Shown in pieces: positions 10,807 to 21,179 of a DNA stretch of 64,000 bases. The stretch is from Cycas panzhihuaensis (lineage: Eukaryota > Cycadophyta). The position numbers and the translations under genes are program-made. The stretch lies in NCBI GenBank assembly GCA_023213395.1, contig CM041465.1, positions 183,403,741 through 183,467,740 of the forward strand, given 5' to 3'. A model generated the notes under the pieces. That model did not search any database. It saw nothing but the letters and a program-made list of their open reading frames with translations, and was not told the DNA's origin. The stretch's first letter is position 1, and every line of letters starts with the position of its first letter.

Positions 10807-11600
10807 ACTATATCTTCATCTCCCAAGCAAAATATTCTTAGAACATTTTGCAACGGTTCAAGATGTATGACTGCAAACCAATGCCTACACCCATGGAGAA
10901 TAGAACAAAGCTAACTCTCAAAGAAAAAGTTGAACCTGCAGATCCCACTCTTTTCTGGCAACTAATTGGTAGCCTAATCTACCTCACCAACATAAGACTG
11001 GATATTTCATTTGTTGTTGGGATTTGCTCTAGATACATGTCTCAACCCAATCTGAAACATTGGAATGCAGCAAAACGCAGAATGAAATATATCAAAGGTA
11101 CACTGCAGCATGGCCTTCAGTGTGTACATAATGAGAACTTCATCCTAGGAGAGTTCTCAGACTCTGATTGGGTAGGATGCCAGGATAGTCGAAGATCAAC
11201 CTCGGGATACTATTTCACCCTTGGTTCTGGTGTTGTTTCATGGAGTTGCAAGAAGCAACCCAATGTCACATTGTCCTCCATGGAAGCAAAGTACAAAGTT
11301 GCAGTCAGTGTAGCTTGTGAGGCTATCTAGCTTCATCGAATTCTTGGAGAGCTTGGACTTGAGCAGGATTACCCCACCAGGATATATTGCGACAATTAAA
11401 GTGTGCTCAAGTTGGCCAAGAATCCAGTTTTTCATGAGCAAACCAAACACATCAAGGTTCATCATCACTTCATCAAAAAGCATGTGCAAAACAGTGAGAT
11501 CAACCACCAATACAGACCTACAGAGCAACAGATAGCAGATATCTTCATCAAGCCTCTTAGTAGAGAAAAATTTATAAAATTTAGAGAGAAGGTCTAAGGG
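10807..11600 (+). pseudogene. pol: Copia-B reverse transcriptase C-terminus and RNase H
   Basis: It picks up the RT frame exactly where X-1 interrupted it: TIFISQAKYS, stop, NILQRFKMYDCKPMPTPMEN. LIGSLIYLTNIRLDISFVVG follows, then RNase H with GEFSDSDWVGCQDSRRSTSGYYF and LSSMEAKYKVAVS. A stop falls after ACEAI (about 11330), and the end continues as LAKNPVFHEQTKHIKVHHHFIK and QQIADIFIKPLSREKFIKFR. This is a normal Copia C-terminus apart from the stops. Confidence 0.9.
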
Positions 11601-11632
11601 TCTGGCTTAACATTGTAAATAGTAAGAGGAGG

Positions 11633-12100
11633 TGTTTACATGTTAAGCATATGTACTTTATTTTCATGTATTATTTATACTTTTGTACTTTACGGGGTGA
11701 CTTATCACTTAAGTGATAAAGTGCACACCCACATTCTTTCCTAGTGACATAACATTGTGACTTAAGAGTTAACATGACTCATGCATTTTTGCTCACTTGA
11801 GAGCCCAAAAGGACACATGTCCTACATGCAAAGGATGTAGCTTAGATGTTTGACACTTGTCAAACATTCAATGTCTTAGGTCTCTTTTGTAACTCTATAT
11901 ATTGAGACCACTTCTCATGTATCTCGTATAAAGTTTGAGCTATATTGTTGTGCTGCCAATTTGCTAATCAAACTAATATTCATTTGGAGATTGGACCAAT
12001 TCCATCTCCTCCTCATTTTGGGTATCATCTTGCTCATACTCTTTCATGTTTTAGTCTTTTACCTTGTTTACTTGAAGTAAGCTTTCATTATTAGTATAGA
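11633..12100 (+). repeat. Copia-B 3' LTR (right end uncertain)
   Basis: The purine-rich 'agtaagaggagg' is followed by TGTTTACATGTTAAGC at 11633. The LTR parallels the Copia-C 5' LTR at 17624: both contain 'ggtgacttatcac', 'gataaagt.cacacccacatt', 'ttgacacttgtca' and a TATA-like region. Similarity fades after about 12040, so the end is approximate. Confidence 0.75.
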
Positions 12101-12164
12101 TCTCTTTGATTCTAGAACTAGAGTGGAACAATCTTCTAGATCCTGGTTTATGTAGGCTAAATGT

Positions 12165-12252
12165 TGTTAACTTCGCCGTCATACCAAAACCTCGAGGCAG
12201 TAGTAGAGAGGACTCCACAAACAGACAACATTACCGCCCGCGGCGTTTCACA
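12165..12252 (-). repeat. TRIM-1 3' terminal repeat
   Basis: It is 88 bp, TGTTAACTTC...GTTTCACA on the + strand, with no difference from 12347-12434. Confidence 0.95.
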
Positions 12253-12333
12253 CCCACCGTCCCAGCGATTTCCGCACATCCACCGTGCAATTCGTGCAAC
12301 GGCAGGAGGGAGCGGGGATGGAACCCGGGGCGC

Positions 12334-12346
12334 GGCTCTGATACCA
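12334..12346 (-). promoter_or_regulatory. TRIM-1 primer-binding site
   Basis: The minus strand reads TGGTATCAGAGCC directly inside the 5' repeat. A GGGTTCCATCCCC motif follows within 20 bases and resembles a Pol III box B. TRIM-2 has GGTTCAAATCCC in the same place. Confidence 0.9.
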
Positions 12347-12434
12347 TGTTAACTTCGCCGTCATACCAAAACCTCGAGGCAGTAGTAGAGAGGACTCCAC
12401 AAACAGACAACATTACCGCCCGCGGCGTTTCACA
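12347..12434 (-). repeat. TRIM-1 5' terminal repeat
   Basis: It is identical to 12165-12252 and is followed at once by the target duplication AATGT. Confidence 0.95.
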
Positions 12435-13814
12435 AATGTCATTTTCAATATAGGTTGCAAGGGCATAGATGAGACTTTCTACTTTCCAACAAATCTTTGA
12501 CAAGCAAGGCAACTTCTAGTCTTATCAAACGTATCTTTACACATTACGGGCCAAAAATAACCAACTATTAAGATCTTCTGAGTTGTTGCTTCTGCTGTAA
12601 AGTGAGCTCCACATAGACCTACATGAAATTCCTCCATTACATTTGCAACTTGCTTCCTTGTAAGGCATTTAAAGAGTATGCCATCATATCCCCTTCTATA
12701 AAGTTGTGCTTGTAGAAGAATATAGAAGACTATCCTTGGCTTTAAAGATCTCTTTGCTTATTTGTCTAATGTCTCTGGACAATGACTATTAGATAAAACA
12801 AAACATCATGTAAGAGAGACCTAAATTTTCACTCGCCTTCCTCTACCAACTCCAATTCAATAGCATTCACGTCTCCAACTTCACCTTTGGGAACTTGTTC
12901 AAGTTTAATCAAATCCTAAAATTGATCCTCTGCCATCAATTTATGGAGTCCTTGACCTTTAATGATTTTGATAGGCTTAACATCCAAGCCAAACTCTTGA
13001 ATCTTTGCTAAACATTTCACAAAATTTGTCCACAACTGTGTAGCTTAGGTGATAATCCTTACACATCTTGCTTGAGAAAGCTACTGCCTTTTCTTCTCCA
13101 TCTTCATTCTTCTGCATCAACATGGCAGCATGAGCTCCCTCTAAGGAACAAGAGTATATTATAAAATCTTTGTTGAAATCTAAACCAACCAAGACTAGTG
13201 CTTGAGCAACACAATCCTTATCTGTTGAAATGCCTCCTTTACTTCATTTATCCATCTGAATTCAACATCTTTTTTCAACAGTTGATTTTATGGGCAAGGT
13301 GATGCAAGCAAAATCTAGAATAAACCTTTGCAAAAAAATATTTTTCCAAAAAAGGATTGAACAATTTTCTTGGTATTGGACAATGAAAGGTTTGTAATGG
13401 CCAGAGCTCTTTTTGGGTCAATAAAAGTTGGTCCCTTAGCACAATGTGCCCTAGTGACTTCTCCATTGTCCCTCCAAAGACTATCTTCTTAGGGTTCACA
13501 GATATGCCATATTCTCGACATCTTTACAGGACTTGTCTCAAATGATCAACATGTTTAGCCCACTTATTTGAGAAAACAATCATATCATCTAAATAGATAA
13601 TAATGATAATCCCTGATAGGCCCCCAAAAGTGGATCTAGCATTCATTAGACCAAACAACATCTTTTTATAAGCAAAGGTACCCCAGATGTTTGTGAAGGT
13701 TGCTTTTTGTTGATCTTCTTCTACAACTATCACTTTATTATATCTAGAAATCCATCCAATTAAGGACATCATTTCTAAGCCAGTCATTGTTTACAAAATG
13801 TATTCCATTCTAGG
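12435..13814 (-). pseudogene. pol: Gypsy fragment V: RT, RNase H and integrase zinc region
   Basis: Read on the minus strand from 13814, RT remains include GTFAYKKMLFGLMNARSTF and the catalytic IYLDDMIVFS (about 13580-13620). Next come IVFGGTMEKSLGHIV (RT end) and RNase H pieces such as IIYSCSLEGAHAAMLMQ and KAVAFSSKMCKDYHLSYTV. Near 12500-12640 an integrase zinc domain remains (HVGLCGAHF ... CLACQRF). Several frameshifts and stops are present. The right edge is cut by the Copia-Y LTR at 13815. A short piece continues left of TRIM-1 (about 12100-12164). LTRs are not seen. Confidence 0.75.
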
Positions 13815-14173
13815 TGTTGTCGGAGCATGTATGTTGCAAAATCAACAAAATACAATACATAATTTTATACAATAGGATCATCACAATCACACACAATGAA
13901 CACTAAATTTTATTTAAGTGGAAAACCCTTTAAGGTAGAAAACACCTCAAAAATAATGTGTGTATAATAATAAAATATTATATTAATACAACATTCCAAT
14001 GCATTATGTACATCTCTCCTTCATGCAAAGAATGGGATAATGTATTATCCGTTGTCCAGATAACGGATTTACATAATTAGTTGAATATTAATATTAATAA
14101 CTTAATAATTGACTTTATAATAGAATATTAAAACATTACATTAAAATACAACTTTATCATGTCAATATTAACA
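13815..14173 (-). repeat. Copia-Y 3' LTR
   Basis: It starts TGTTGTCGGAGC and ends CAATATTAACA on the + strand and is very A/T-rich. The adjacent 'cttaacatcccttttaa' is the complement of a polypurine tract. No second copy is in the window. Confidence 0.7.
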
Positions 14174-17168
14174 CTTAACATCCCTTTTAATATGGACTCA
14201 TAAGAGCTAAGTTGAGGAAGAAAGCTTCATCATGTAGATCCCCCTTTGATGGAGACTTCTTCAACTTTGAGTAGTTATCGCAATTTCACAAACTTTACTT
14301 TTGTAAGAGACTTGATCATTATATCTACAATCTACAAATCTGTAGAATAGTACAATAGTTGAATAATGCCATCATTAACTAAATTATGAATAAATGTTGG
14401 TGAAGTTCAATATGTTTTGTCTTAGAGTTGCAAACAAGGTTAGCAGCAATAGATATAGCTCTTTGATTATCAACATTAATTAAAACAGGATTATAAGGAG
14501 AAAACCCAATTTCATTTATCATAGATTTAATCCATAATGCTTCTTTGCTAGATTTGACTAAGGTATGATATTTTATCTCAGTTGTGGAAAGAGCAAGAGA
14601 TTGTAGTTTTTATAGTCATCCAAGTAATTGGAGTATATCCAAGGAAGAAAACATGAGCAATAGTAGATTTTCTTTTATCAATATCTCTAGCTCAGTCAGA
14701 ATCTATTAAACCAACTGACTAAAGATCAAGGTTAGTAGAATTATAACTAAGGCCATAATATATTGTACCTTGTGAGTAGAATAATATATGTTTTGTTGCT
14801 TTCTAATAATTATCATGGGTTTTTTGTAAAGAGTGTGCACAAAAAGCAATTGCATAAAAGATATCAGGATGAGTGTGCATTAAATAAATTAGTCTGCCAA
14901 CTAGTTGTTGATACAGCATGGCATCCACTAAGGGTGAATCACAATCAAGAGTAAGTTTGACTCCTAATTGAAAGGGGGTTGGTGTCATTTTACAAGATTC
15001 CATGTTAAACCTTTTGAGTAGATCTAAAACATACTTGGGTTGGGAGACAGAAATCCCAAACCCTATCTAACAAACTTGTAAGCCAAGAAAATAATGAAAC
15101 AAACCTAAGTCAGTCATTTCAAAGTTTGACATTAGATTGGTTTTCAATTTTGTAATTGCAAAAGATAGAGAGCCAGTAACGATGATGTCATCAATATAAA
15201 GAACTAAAAGAATGATATTATTGTCTTCTTTCTTAAAATATAGGTTAGGGTTACTGACACATTTTCTAAATTCATTGTAAAGAAGATACTTACCAATTTT
15301 TTCATATCAAGCCCTAGGGGCTTGTTTAAGAACATATAAGGACATTTTCAGTTTACAAACTAAATTAGGGTCAAAGACAAAACTAGGTGGCTGAGGCATG
15401 TAAATTTCCTCCACTAAGTCGCCATTTAGAAAAATACTCTTTACGTCCATTTGATGGACTTCCCAACCAAATTTTGTTGTTAAACAGAGAATTATTTTAA
15501 CTGTATTCATTTTAGCAACTAGAGCAAAGGTTTCATTATAATGTATCACATCAACTTGGAAAAAAACCTTTGCTACTAGCCTAGCTTTGTATTTTTCTAC
15601 TACACCTTCTAAGTTGTACTTGATAAGATAGACCCATTTGCACCCAACTAAGTTCTTTCAAGGTGGAAGAGGAACTATGTCCCATGTGCTATTTTTAATT
15701 AGTGCATCTTATTTAGCATTCATCATTGTTTTCCAAATAAGGTTATCTTTGGCTTCCTTAAAGTTTTGTGTATCTGACTGAGACATTACTTTGGGCATTA
15801 GGACAAAATTAGCTTGCAACCTTTGAGATTTGGTTTTTATGATATCTGAAGGATCCCTAGCACCAAATCAGGCAACTATAATGATCTTTTGGACCCATGT
15901 TGGGTGTCTTCATGTTTGAAAGTTTTCATTAGTTTGGTTACTAGAATCACAAATACAAAGAGTTTCAATTTGTTTTTGAAGATCATCAACATCTTTGTTA
16001 ATAGAACTTTTAGGATTTGGAATTGAAGGGTCTAATTCAGTGGGATTAGGAATAAGCTCAACAATAAGCAATGGCAAATTAATACAGTCACTACTAGATT
16101 GGGAAGGTGATCCTTCTTCATCAAACTTGACATCACATCTAATGGAAATTTTGTGTGTAATGGGATCAAATGGTCTATATTCTTCACATTATTCACTATA
16201 GACAACAAAAATGTATTTAGAGTTGTTGGGATTTAGCTTTTTTCTTCTTTCTTCTGGAACATGAGTCCAAGCAAAACTTCCACAGATTTTTAAATGTTTG
16301 ACTAATGGTTTCCTACCTAACCACTTGTCTTCAAGGGTCATGTTGTTTACAGCTTTGGTAGGTAACTTGTTAAAGAGGTAATTTGAATAGTTTACAACTT
16401 CAACTCAAAGTTTAAAGTCTAGTTGCTTGGAGTGTAACATGCATCGAGCCATTCCGACTAAAGTTTGATATTTGTGTTCAGCTACACCATCTTGTTGTTA
16501 TATATAAGCATCAGAGTGTTGGAAGCTAATGCCATTCTTTTTGTCAAATTGTATGAATTAAGTAATAAGGTATTCCTTAGCATTATCAATTCTAAGAGTT
16601 TGAATTTTGAATTCTATAATTTGACTAATTTCCTACTAAAGCTTTAAATTCAATACTTCATTATATTGTTGGATGATATAGATCTTGCACTTTCAAGAAA
16701 AGTCATCTATAAAAGTAACAAAGTACTCACTTCTTAAGTAGGAAGGAATGTGAAAAGTTCCACAAATATCAGAGAGGACTAGTTGTTTGGCCTGAATGTT
16801 GTTTTGTTTGAAAATAGGCTCGTGTGTTGTTTACCTAAAACATAGGCTTCACAAACACCATACACTGTAGATAGTGTAGGTAGTCCATGAACCATATTGT
16901 GCTAGTTTAGGAATTGCAGCTTGCCATAATTGATATGCCCAAAGCATGCATGCCATAATTTACTAATTGGGTCTAATTGGGCTACAAAAGAAGCAAACTT
17001 AGTTTTCGTAGTAAAATTTGTTACGTCATAAAGATTATAGAGGCCAATTCTATGATCAACTAGTTCAAATGCAAGAACTTTAAATTTATTGAGAGGTTGT
17101 TTAATTATAAATTTGTCTTTCCAAAATTCTATAACCAAATCTTTTTAACAAAGATGATACATGGATAG
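14174..17168 (-). pseudogene. pol: Copia-Y pol (protease end, integrase, RT, RNase H), heavily broken
   Basis: Reading on the minus strand from 17168: HVSSLLKK and VIEFWKDKFIIK (end of protease), then the GAG-pre-integrase motif KLWHACFGHINYGKLQFLN at about 16910-16970. A decayed integrase core and linker run to about 15700. RT has HYNETFALVAKMNTVKIIL, VHQMDVKSIFLNGDLVEEIY and YVLKQAPRA (15300-15550). The lower RT near 15180-15260 keeps 'ILLVLYIDDI'-like sequence. The RNase H side reads MTPTPFQLGVKLTL and YQQLVGRLIYLMHTHPDI (14800-15003). Many frameshifts show long decay. Confidence 0.75.
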
Positions 17169-17574
17169 TGTTAGATATGTTGAACACTTTGCAAGTGTTA
17201 CATGGGTATAGGCAGGGGTTCGAGGGCGGGAGCCCCCAAGAAAAATTTTTGGGTGTCTTATGGGGGTCTTTGTCGGCCCATGGTTTAAGCCCATTGTATT
17301 GTAAAACTGCAAGGCGGTATCTTGTAATGTTGTGTCTATATATTCTTATGTAACGACACATGTAACATAATGGTCATGGATGAGTCGAGGAGAAGAGTTG
17401 GTGTTTATTCATCTCTGTAATTCTTCAGTTGTTGCTCAGATTAATAAAAGGTCTATGCTTAGACTTGAATCTCCTGGTGTTCTTTGTTGAGTGCTTGATT
17501 TGTTTATGTTATTTGTTCTTTGCATGGTTTAAAATTCTATTATCATATTGCTTTACGGATATATTTTCTCTTCA
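17169..17574 (+). repeat. Solo LTR, 406 bp, TSD GATAG
   Basis: The sequence runs from TGTTAGATATG to ...TTCTCTTCA and is bracketed by perfect GATAG duplications (17164-17168 and 17575-17579). It interrupts the Copia-Y protease, whose reading resumes on the far side. Inside is a stem-prone 'gggcgggagccccc' segment and a TATA-like 'tctatatattc' near 17335. A solo LTR arises when recombination between two LTRs deletes the body. The strand is inferred from the TATA direction only. Confidence 0.85.
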
Positions 17575-17623
17575 GATAGGAGATTTGGAAATAAGCCTAG
17601 AACACAAAATGTTAAGACCTTTA

Positions 17624-18190
17624 TGTTTACATGTTAAGCATTATACTTTATATTGTATTATTGATGTACTTTAACTTTATGTAAGGGTGACTTATCACCT
17701 AATGTGATAAAGTACACACCCACATTTGTTCTAGTGACATAATGTTGTAACTTAAGGGTTAATGTACCCTCATGTACTTTTTGCTCACAAAGAAAGCCCA
17801 AGGGACACTTGTCCCACATGCAAAGGACATAGCTTGGATGTTTGACACTTGTCAACCATCCAACCATTCAAGGTCCTCCTTCACATCTATATAAGGAGGT
17901 CAAACCTCGTGTATCATATGAAGTGAGTGAGTATTGTACTGTTATATTGCTAGTTTGAATCCAAGTCAATCTTGCTTATTTTGAAGTAAGGACAAATTCC
18001 TACTCCTCTATATTTTGTGTTCATCTTGTGCTTGAGTTTATTTTGCCTCATGTTTGCTTAGGTGCTCATATTCTTAGCTGCTTAGTGTAGATGCTAATCA
18101 TCTCCTTATGCTGGCAAACTTCCTCTTCATGAGATCGTGAAGGTTGTGCTCATCATCTATTGGTGTGAAGATTGAATGCCATCTACAACA
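17624..18190 (+). repeat. Copia-C 5' LTR, 567 bp
   Basis: It begins TGTTTACATG and ends CATCTACAACA, followed by two bases and a PBS. A TATA box (TATATAA, 17888-17894) lies in a plausible promoter position. It is homologous to the Copia-B 3' LTR at 11633. Confidence 0.85.
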
Positions 18191-18192
18191 TT

Positions 18193-18204
18193 TGATATCA
18201 AAGC
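18193..18204 (+). promoter_or_regulatory. Copia-C primer-binding site (one base changed)
   Basis: TGATATCAAAGC follows the LTR. It differs from TGGTATCAAAGC by a G-to-A change, so priming by Met-tRNA would be weakened in this copy. Confidence 0.75.
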
Positions 18205-20211
18205 TTGCTAAAGGAGTTCTTGATTGTTTCAGGTTTTGAAAGTGGGTTCCAAAACCTTAGTAACAACATTCGCTCTCTGAAGGCAATCCAAGGCTAAGTT
18301 TGGTTTTTTTTTTTGCAAATTTGTAGGCTGAAAATCAATAGATTTATTCTCTATTTTTCTTTTAGGCATTCTATCTATTCTTTCAGTAAGGAAATACAAA
18401 GAAATCCTTCTTTTTTTCTCTTCCTTTGCACTATAAAAATTATTGTTATAGGGTTTCTTAACATCCAGTCAAGAGTACTGCAATCTAAAGGATAAAATCT
18501 ATTGTCCAAACCTATTACTAGGCACTTTTTTTCCTCTAAGTTTGCCATACATTTTGCACATTGTGTAGTGTTCTAACCCCAGGGTTGGTCTACAGAGCTA
18601 ACCTCTGCTAAGAGCATCTTTGTCTAATATCTGCCCAGTTGGTACCTTCATTGTGGCATGCCAAACACTGACTAGGCGCCTCCTCGCTCCATTCCTTGGG
18701 TGACTTCTCGCTAGCTAAATGAGTGTCCAATAGAGGGTTCCTTTCAGACTTCGACAGCTCTATACATGTTGGGCGACTTCCTCCATCACTTGGGCAGCCC
18801 CCAACACCCTGTGTGGATTCTCTTTGGCTAGGAGTTATTATCCCATGGTCCGCGTCCTTTGTTTTGGTCCCAACTGTCGTCCATTGCTCAGACCTGCCAT
18901 GCGCCCATTGTGGGAGAAAATCGGCCTGTGCCCACTCTGTGATGCATCATTTTGACTTAGCTTTGCCTTGAATCCTTCTTACAACCTGGGCAAACACACA
19001 TCCAAGGTTCTCTTGCTAACTTGATTGATTGTTCGATTGATCCTTACCTGTTCATCAGAATTTCACCGTTGCCTCTACGATAGTTTCGACTTATTCAAAA
19101 TATTTTGATCTCGTTACATTGTAAAACAAACTTTACATTACATAATTCGATATATTCCTAGAATATTCCCTTTTTAATAAAGGGTGCTTTATAAAGTTTG
19201 CATTTTTTAAAATGACTTTTATGATATTTCATCATTTCAAAGCAATTTCAACCTTTTTTTTTTCTAAGTCACTTTTACAAATTAAAAAAATTTGCAAACG
19301 TAAAAATTAACTCGAAAAATATGATTTTTTAGTCATTTATGTACTTTTTGTGAAAAAATCCCATTGTACTTGATTCTCTAAAACTCCCTACATGGCGACC
19401 TTCATGCCCTAAGTCATAAAAAGGGCTCAAAATCATTTTCTTTTAATGAAAAATCACTTTATTTGGGGTTGGTTAAGACTATTTTAGAAATTCTAACATT
19501 GTTCCGATGGTGTGTTCTCTTGCCACAATTCATTAAAATTGAAATTTTGTGGTTGTTTCTTCACATTAAAACGAAACCACTCAAAACACAACAAACAAGC
19601 TAGCATCTCTTCATTTGGCACTTAGTAATTTTTGCTTTTTCAAGTGTTCTTTTCTATACTTAATTTGCTTCATTTGAAGCCCTCTTATATTGAATTTATC
19701 AAGCATTGAAAAGTAGCATCATCACTCACTTAAGCAAGTTATCTTAAATCAACTTTAACCATTAAAAAATTGCTTACAAATCTCGTTGGAGGGGCCTGAA
19801 AAAAGTTCAAACCTTGTCTCTAAAAATCTCAAGTTTGGTGCATTCCCTACGGGACCAACTAAACGTACAGTCAGTGCATGACAATTGAGATTAATCTTGG
19901 AAAAAAGGAAGTTCGAAAAAGGCATTATTGGAGTTGCAAATCCCAAGGAAAGTACAGTACGGCCGTGCAGAACAACTCTACCTCACTTGTCTTAGATTTG
20001 ACTTCGCCAACTGTTGGATCTATTTAGAAATATTAGAGTTGGACCAACTCTTTGCCTAGCCCTCCATCTCTCATCACTCTCTTCAATTGTTGGATCTTCT
20101 TTGTAAGATCAGGGCTGTCAGCGTGTTAGAAGGTGGAACTTGAGTGGTGAAAGCCTTGAGTCTCCAAGTCATCTACTAGCTTCAAGAACATTTTAAATAA
20201 CTTTAACATCA
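18205..20211 (+). other. Copia-C long untranslated leader
   Basis: Two kilobases between the PBS and gag show no coding trace. The first third is T-rich, 18560-18980 is G/C-richer with 'ttgggcgact' and 'cttgggcagccccc' words, and 19080-19760 is A/T-rich. A leader of nearly the same length occurs in Copia-N (59173-61222), so it is a property of the elements and not an insertion. Confidence 0.6.
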
Positions 20212-21120
20212 TGGCTGCTCTCAACATGCTCAATACATGTCCTATCAAGTTGAATGGACAAGATGACTTTCAAGAGTGGAAAAGGCAAACTAAGAACTTG
20301 TTGATTATGTATTGATTTTGGGGCTTTGTATCTGACCAATCCCAAGCCTATTCCACATGAGAGTCCACTTGATAAAAATATTATTATTCAGCCTAATCCT
20401 GCTTTGGTTGTTGCATGGGTAGCTAAGGATGAAATTCCCTTAGCCTTTATTCATATGATTATGGATGCAAATGTTGATCAAAATATTGTTTATACTCATA
20501 CCTCTAAAGAAGATTCAGATACTTTGATTTCTTTGTATGAAAAATAAGATGATGCTCGCCTTGTAATGACTAAGGCCAAGTTGTTTACATTAAGATATAT
20601 TGAACCTATGACTAGTTTCTTATCTTCTATTAGAGAAATCAGTAATGAGATAACTACACTTGGCAAACCAGCTTTTAGTGAAGACCTTGTTACTACCACT
20701 CTTCATGCACTTCCAAGGGAGTACCATGGCTTCATCTCATTAGTTACATGAGATACTACACTTGACACAATGACTTTCAACCAACTTGAAAATCTTCTAC
20801 TGCAGGAGGAGCAAATCTACTCACGATAGGGTGAACCTTCTATTTTGGGAGCTTTCATAACTAAGTACAAAGCCAAGCAAAATCTTCACAAACAATTTGG
20901 GAACATGAGTATTGGCACATCAAAAGCCAATATCATATGTCATTATTATGGCAAGATGGGCCACATTGCACCTAAGTGTCAAAAAAAGCAATCCGACATG
21001 TAATAATAATAGCAATTCTAGCAACCAAAATAGAAGCAAAGGCAGCAACAACCACGACAATAGTAGAATCAACAGCAGTAACAATCCCTAGACTAAATCG
21101 AGGTGGATTTCGATGAGGTC
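20212..21120 (+). pseudogene. gag: Copia-C gag, broken
   Basis: It starts MAALNMLNTCPIKLNGQDDF and EWKRQTKNLL, the usual Copia Gag opening, but soon hits a stop (LLIMY, about 20312) and shifts frame. Other pieces read LVVAWVAKDEIPLAFIHMIM, LFTLRYIEPMTSFLSSIREI and LVTTTLHALPREYHGFISLV, matching the UBN2-type core. The nucleocapsid motif at about 20937 reads CHYYGKMGHIAPKC, with Tyr for the second Cys of the knuckle. An Asn/Gln-rich tract follows. Confidence 0.8.
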
Positions 21121-21179
21121 ACAGAAAAAAGGAGGGATTTAGAGGTGGCAATCAATGCCACACCAATCAGTTTACCAAT

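Larger units (their letters stand above)
5838..12100 (+). mobile_element. Copia-B, 3' half of a Ty1/Copia element, interrupted by X-1
   Basis: Sequence from about 5838 matches the same point in Copia-C (the WKATM/DEE junction before RT), so only the RT to 3' LTR part is present. The element is split at 6522/10807 by X-1 and resumes in the correct place: the RT reads FEVWQQPSY before the insertion and TIFISQAKYS after it. RNase H and a 3' LTR follow. It belongs to the same family as Copia-C (HSIEKNGTWNL versus HSIEKNGTWDL; related LTRs). The right boundary near 12100 is approximate. Confidence 0.85.
12165..12434 (-). mobile_element. TRIM-1, intact terminal-repeat retrotransposon in miniature
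   Basis: The element is 270 bp long. Two identical 88-bp terminal repeats (12165-12252 and 12347-12434), TG...CA on both ends, flank a 94-bp core. The core carries a Met-tRNA PBS (minus-strand TGGTATCAGAGCC, 12334-12346) beside one repeat and a purine-rich tract (minus-strand gggacggtggg) beside the other. The 5-bp duplication AATGT is perfect on both sides (12160-12164 and 12435-12439). There is no coding capacity. It sits in a Gypsy integrase remnant. Its LTR end (GGTATGACGGCGAAGTTAACA) resembles the ends of G3 and TRIM-2, pointing to a possible partner family. Confidence 0.95.
13815..17623 (-). mobile_element. Copia-Y, truncated Ty1/Copia element
   Basis: The left end is a 359-bp LTR preceded on the sense strand by a polypurine tract (taaaagggatgttaag), so it is the 3' LTR of a minus-strand element. 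RNase H, RT, integrase and the end of protease follow to the right. A solo LTR (17169-17574) splits the protease, and reading resumes at 17580-17610 (LISKSPI then HVSSLLKK). The gag and 5' LTR are absent: Copia-C begins at 17624, possibly inserted into Copia-Y. Confidence 0.8.

Noticed and set aside
12106-12512. Overlapping open frames on both strands across TRIM-1
   Set aside because: They arise from G/C-rich repeat sequence. The segment is fully explained by a 270-bp TRIM and the frames have no protein-like composition.
18560-18980. G/C-richer island with a plus-strand frame (MSNRGFLSDFDSS), considered as a captured host exon
   Set aside because: The composition changes gradually, no splice-bounded protein domain is evident, and Copia-N has a similar G/C-richer leader section in the same relative place.
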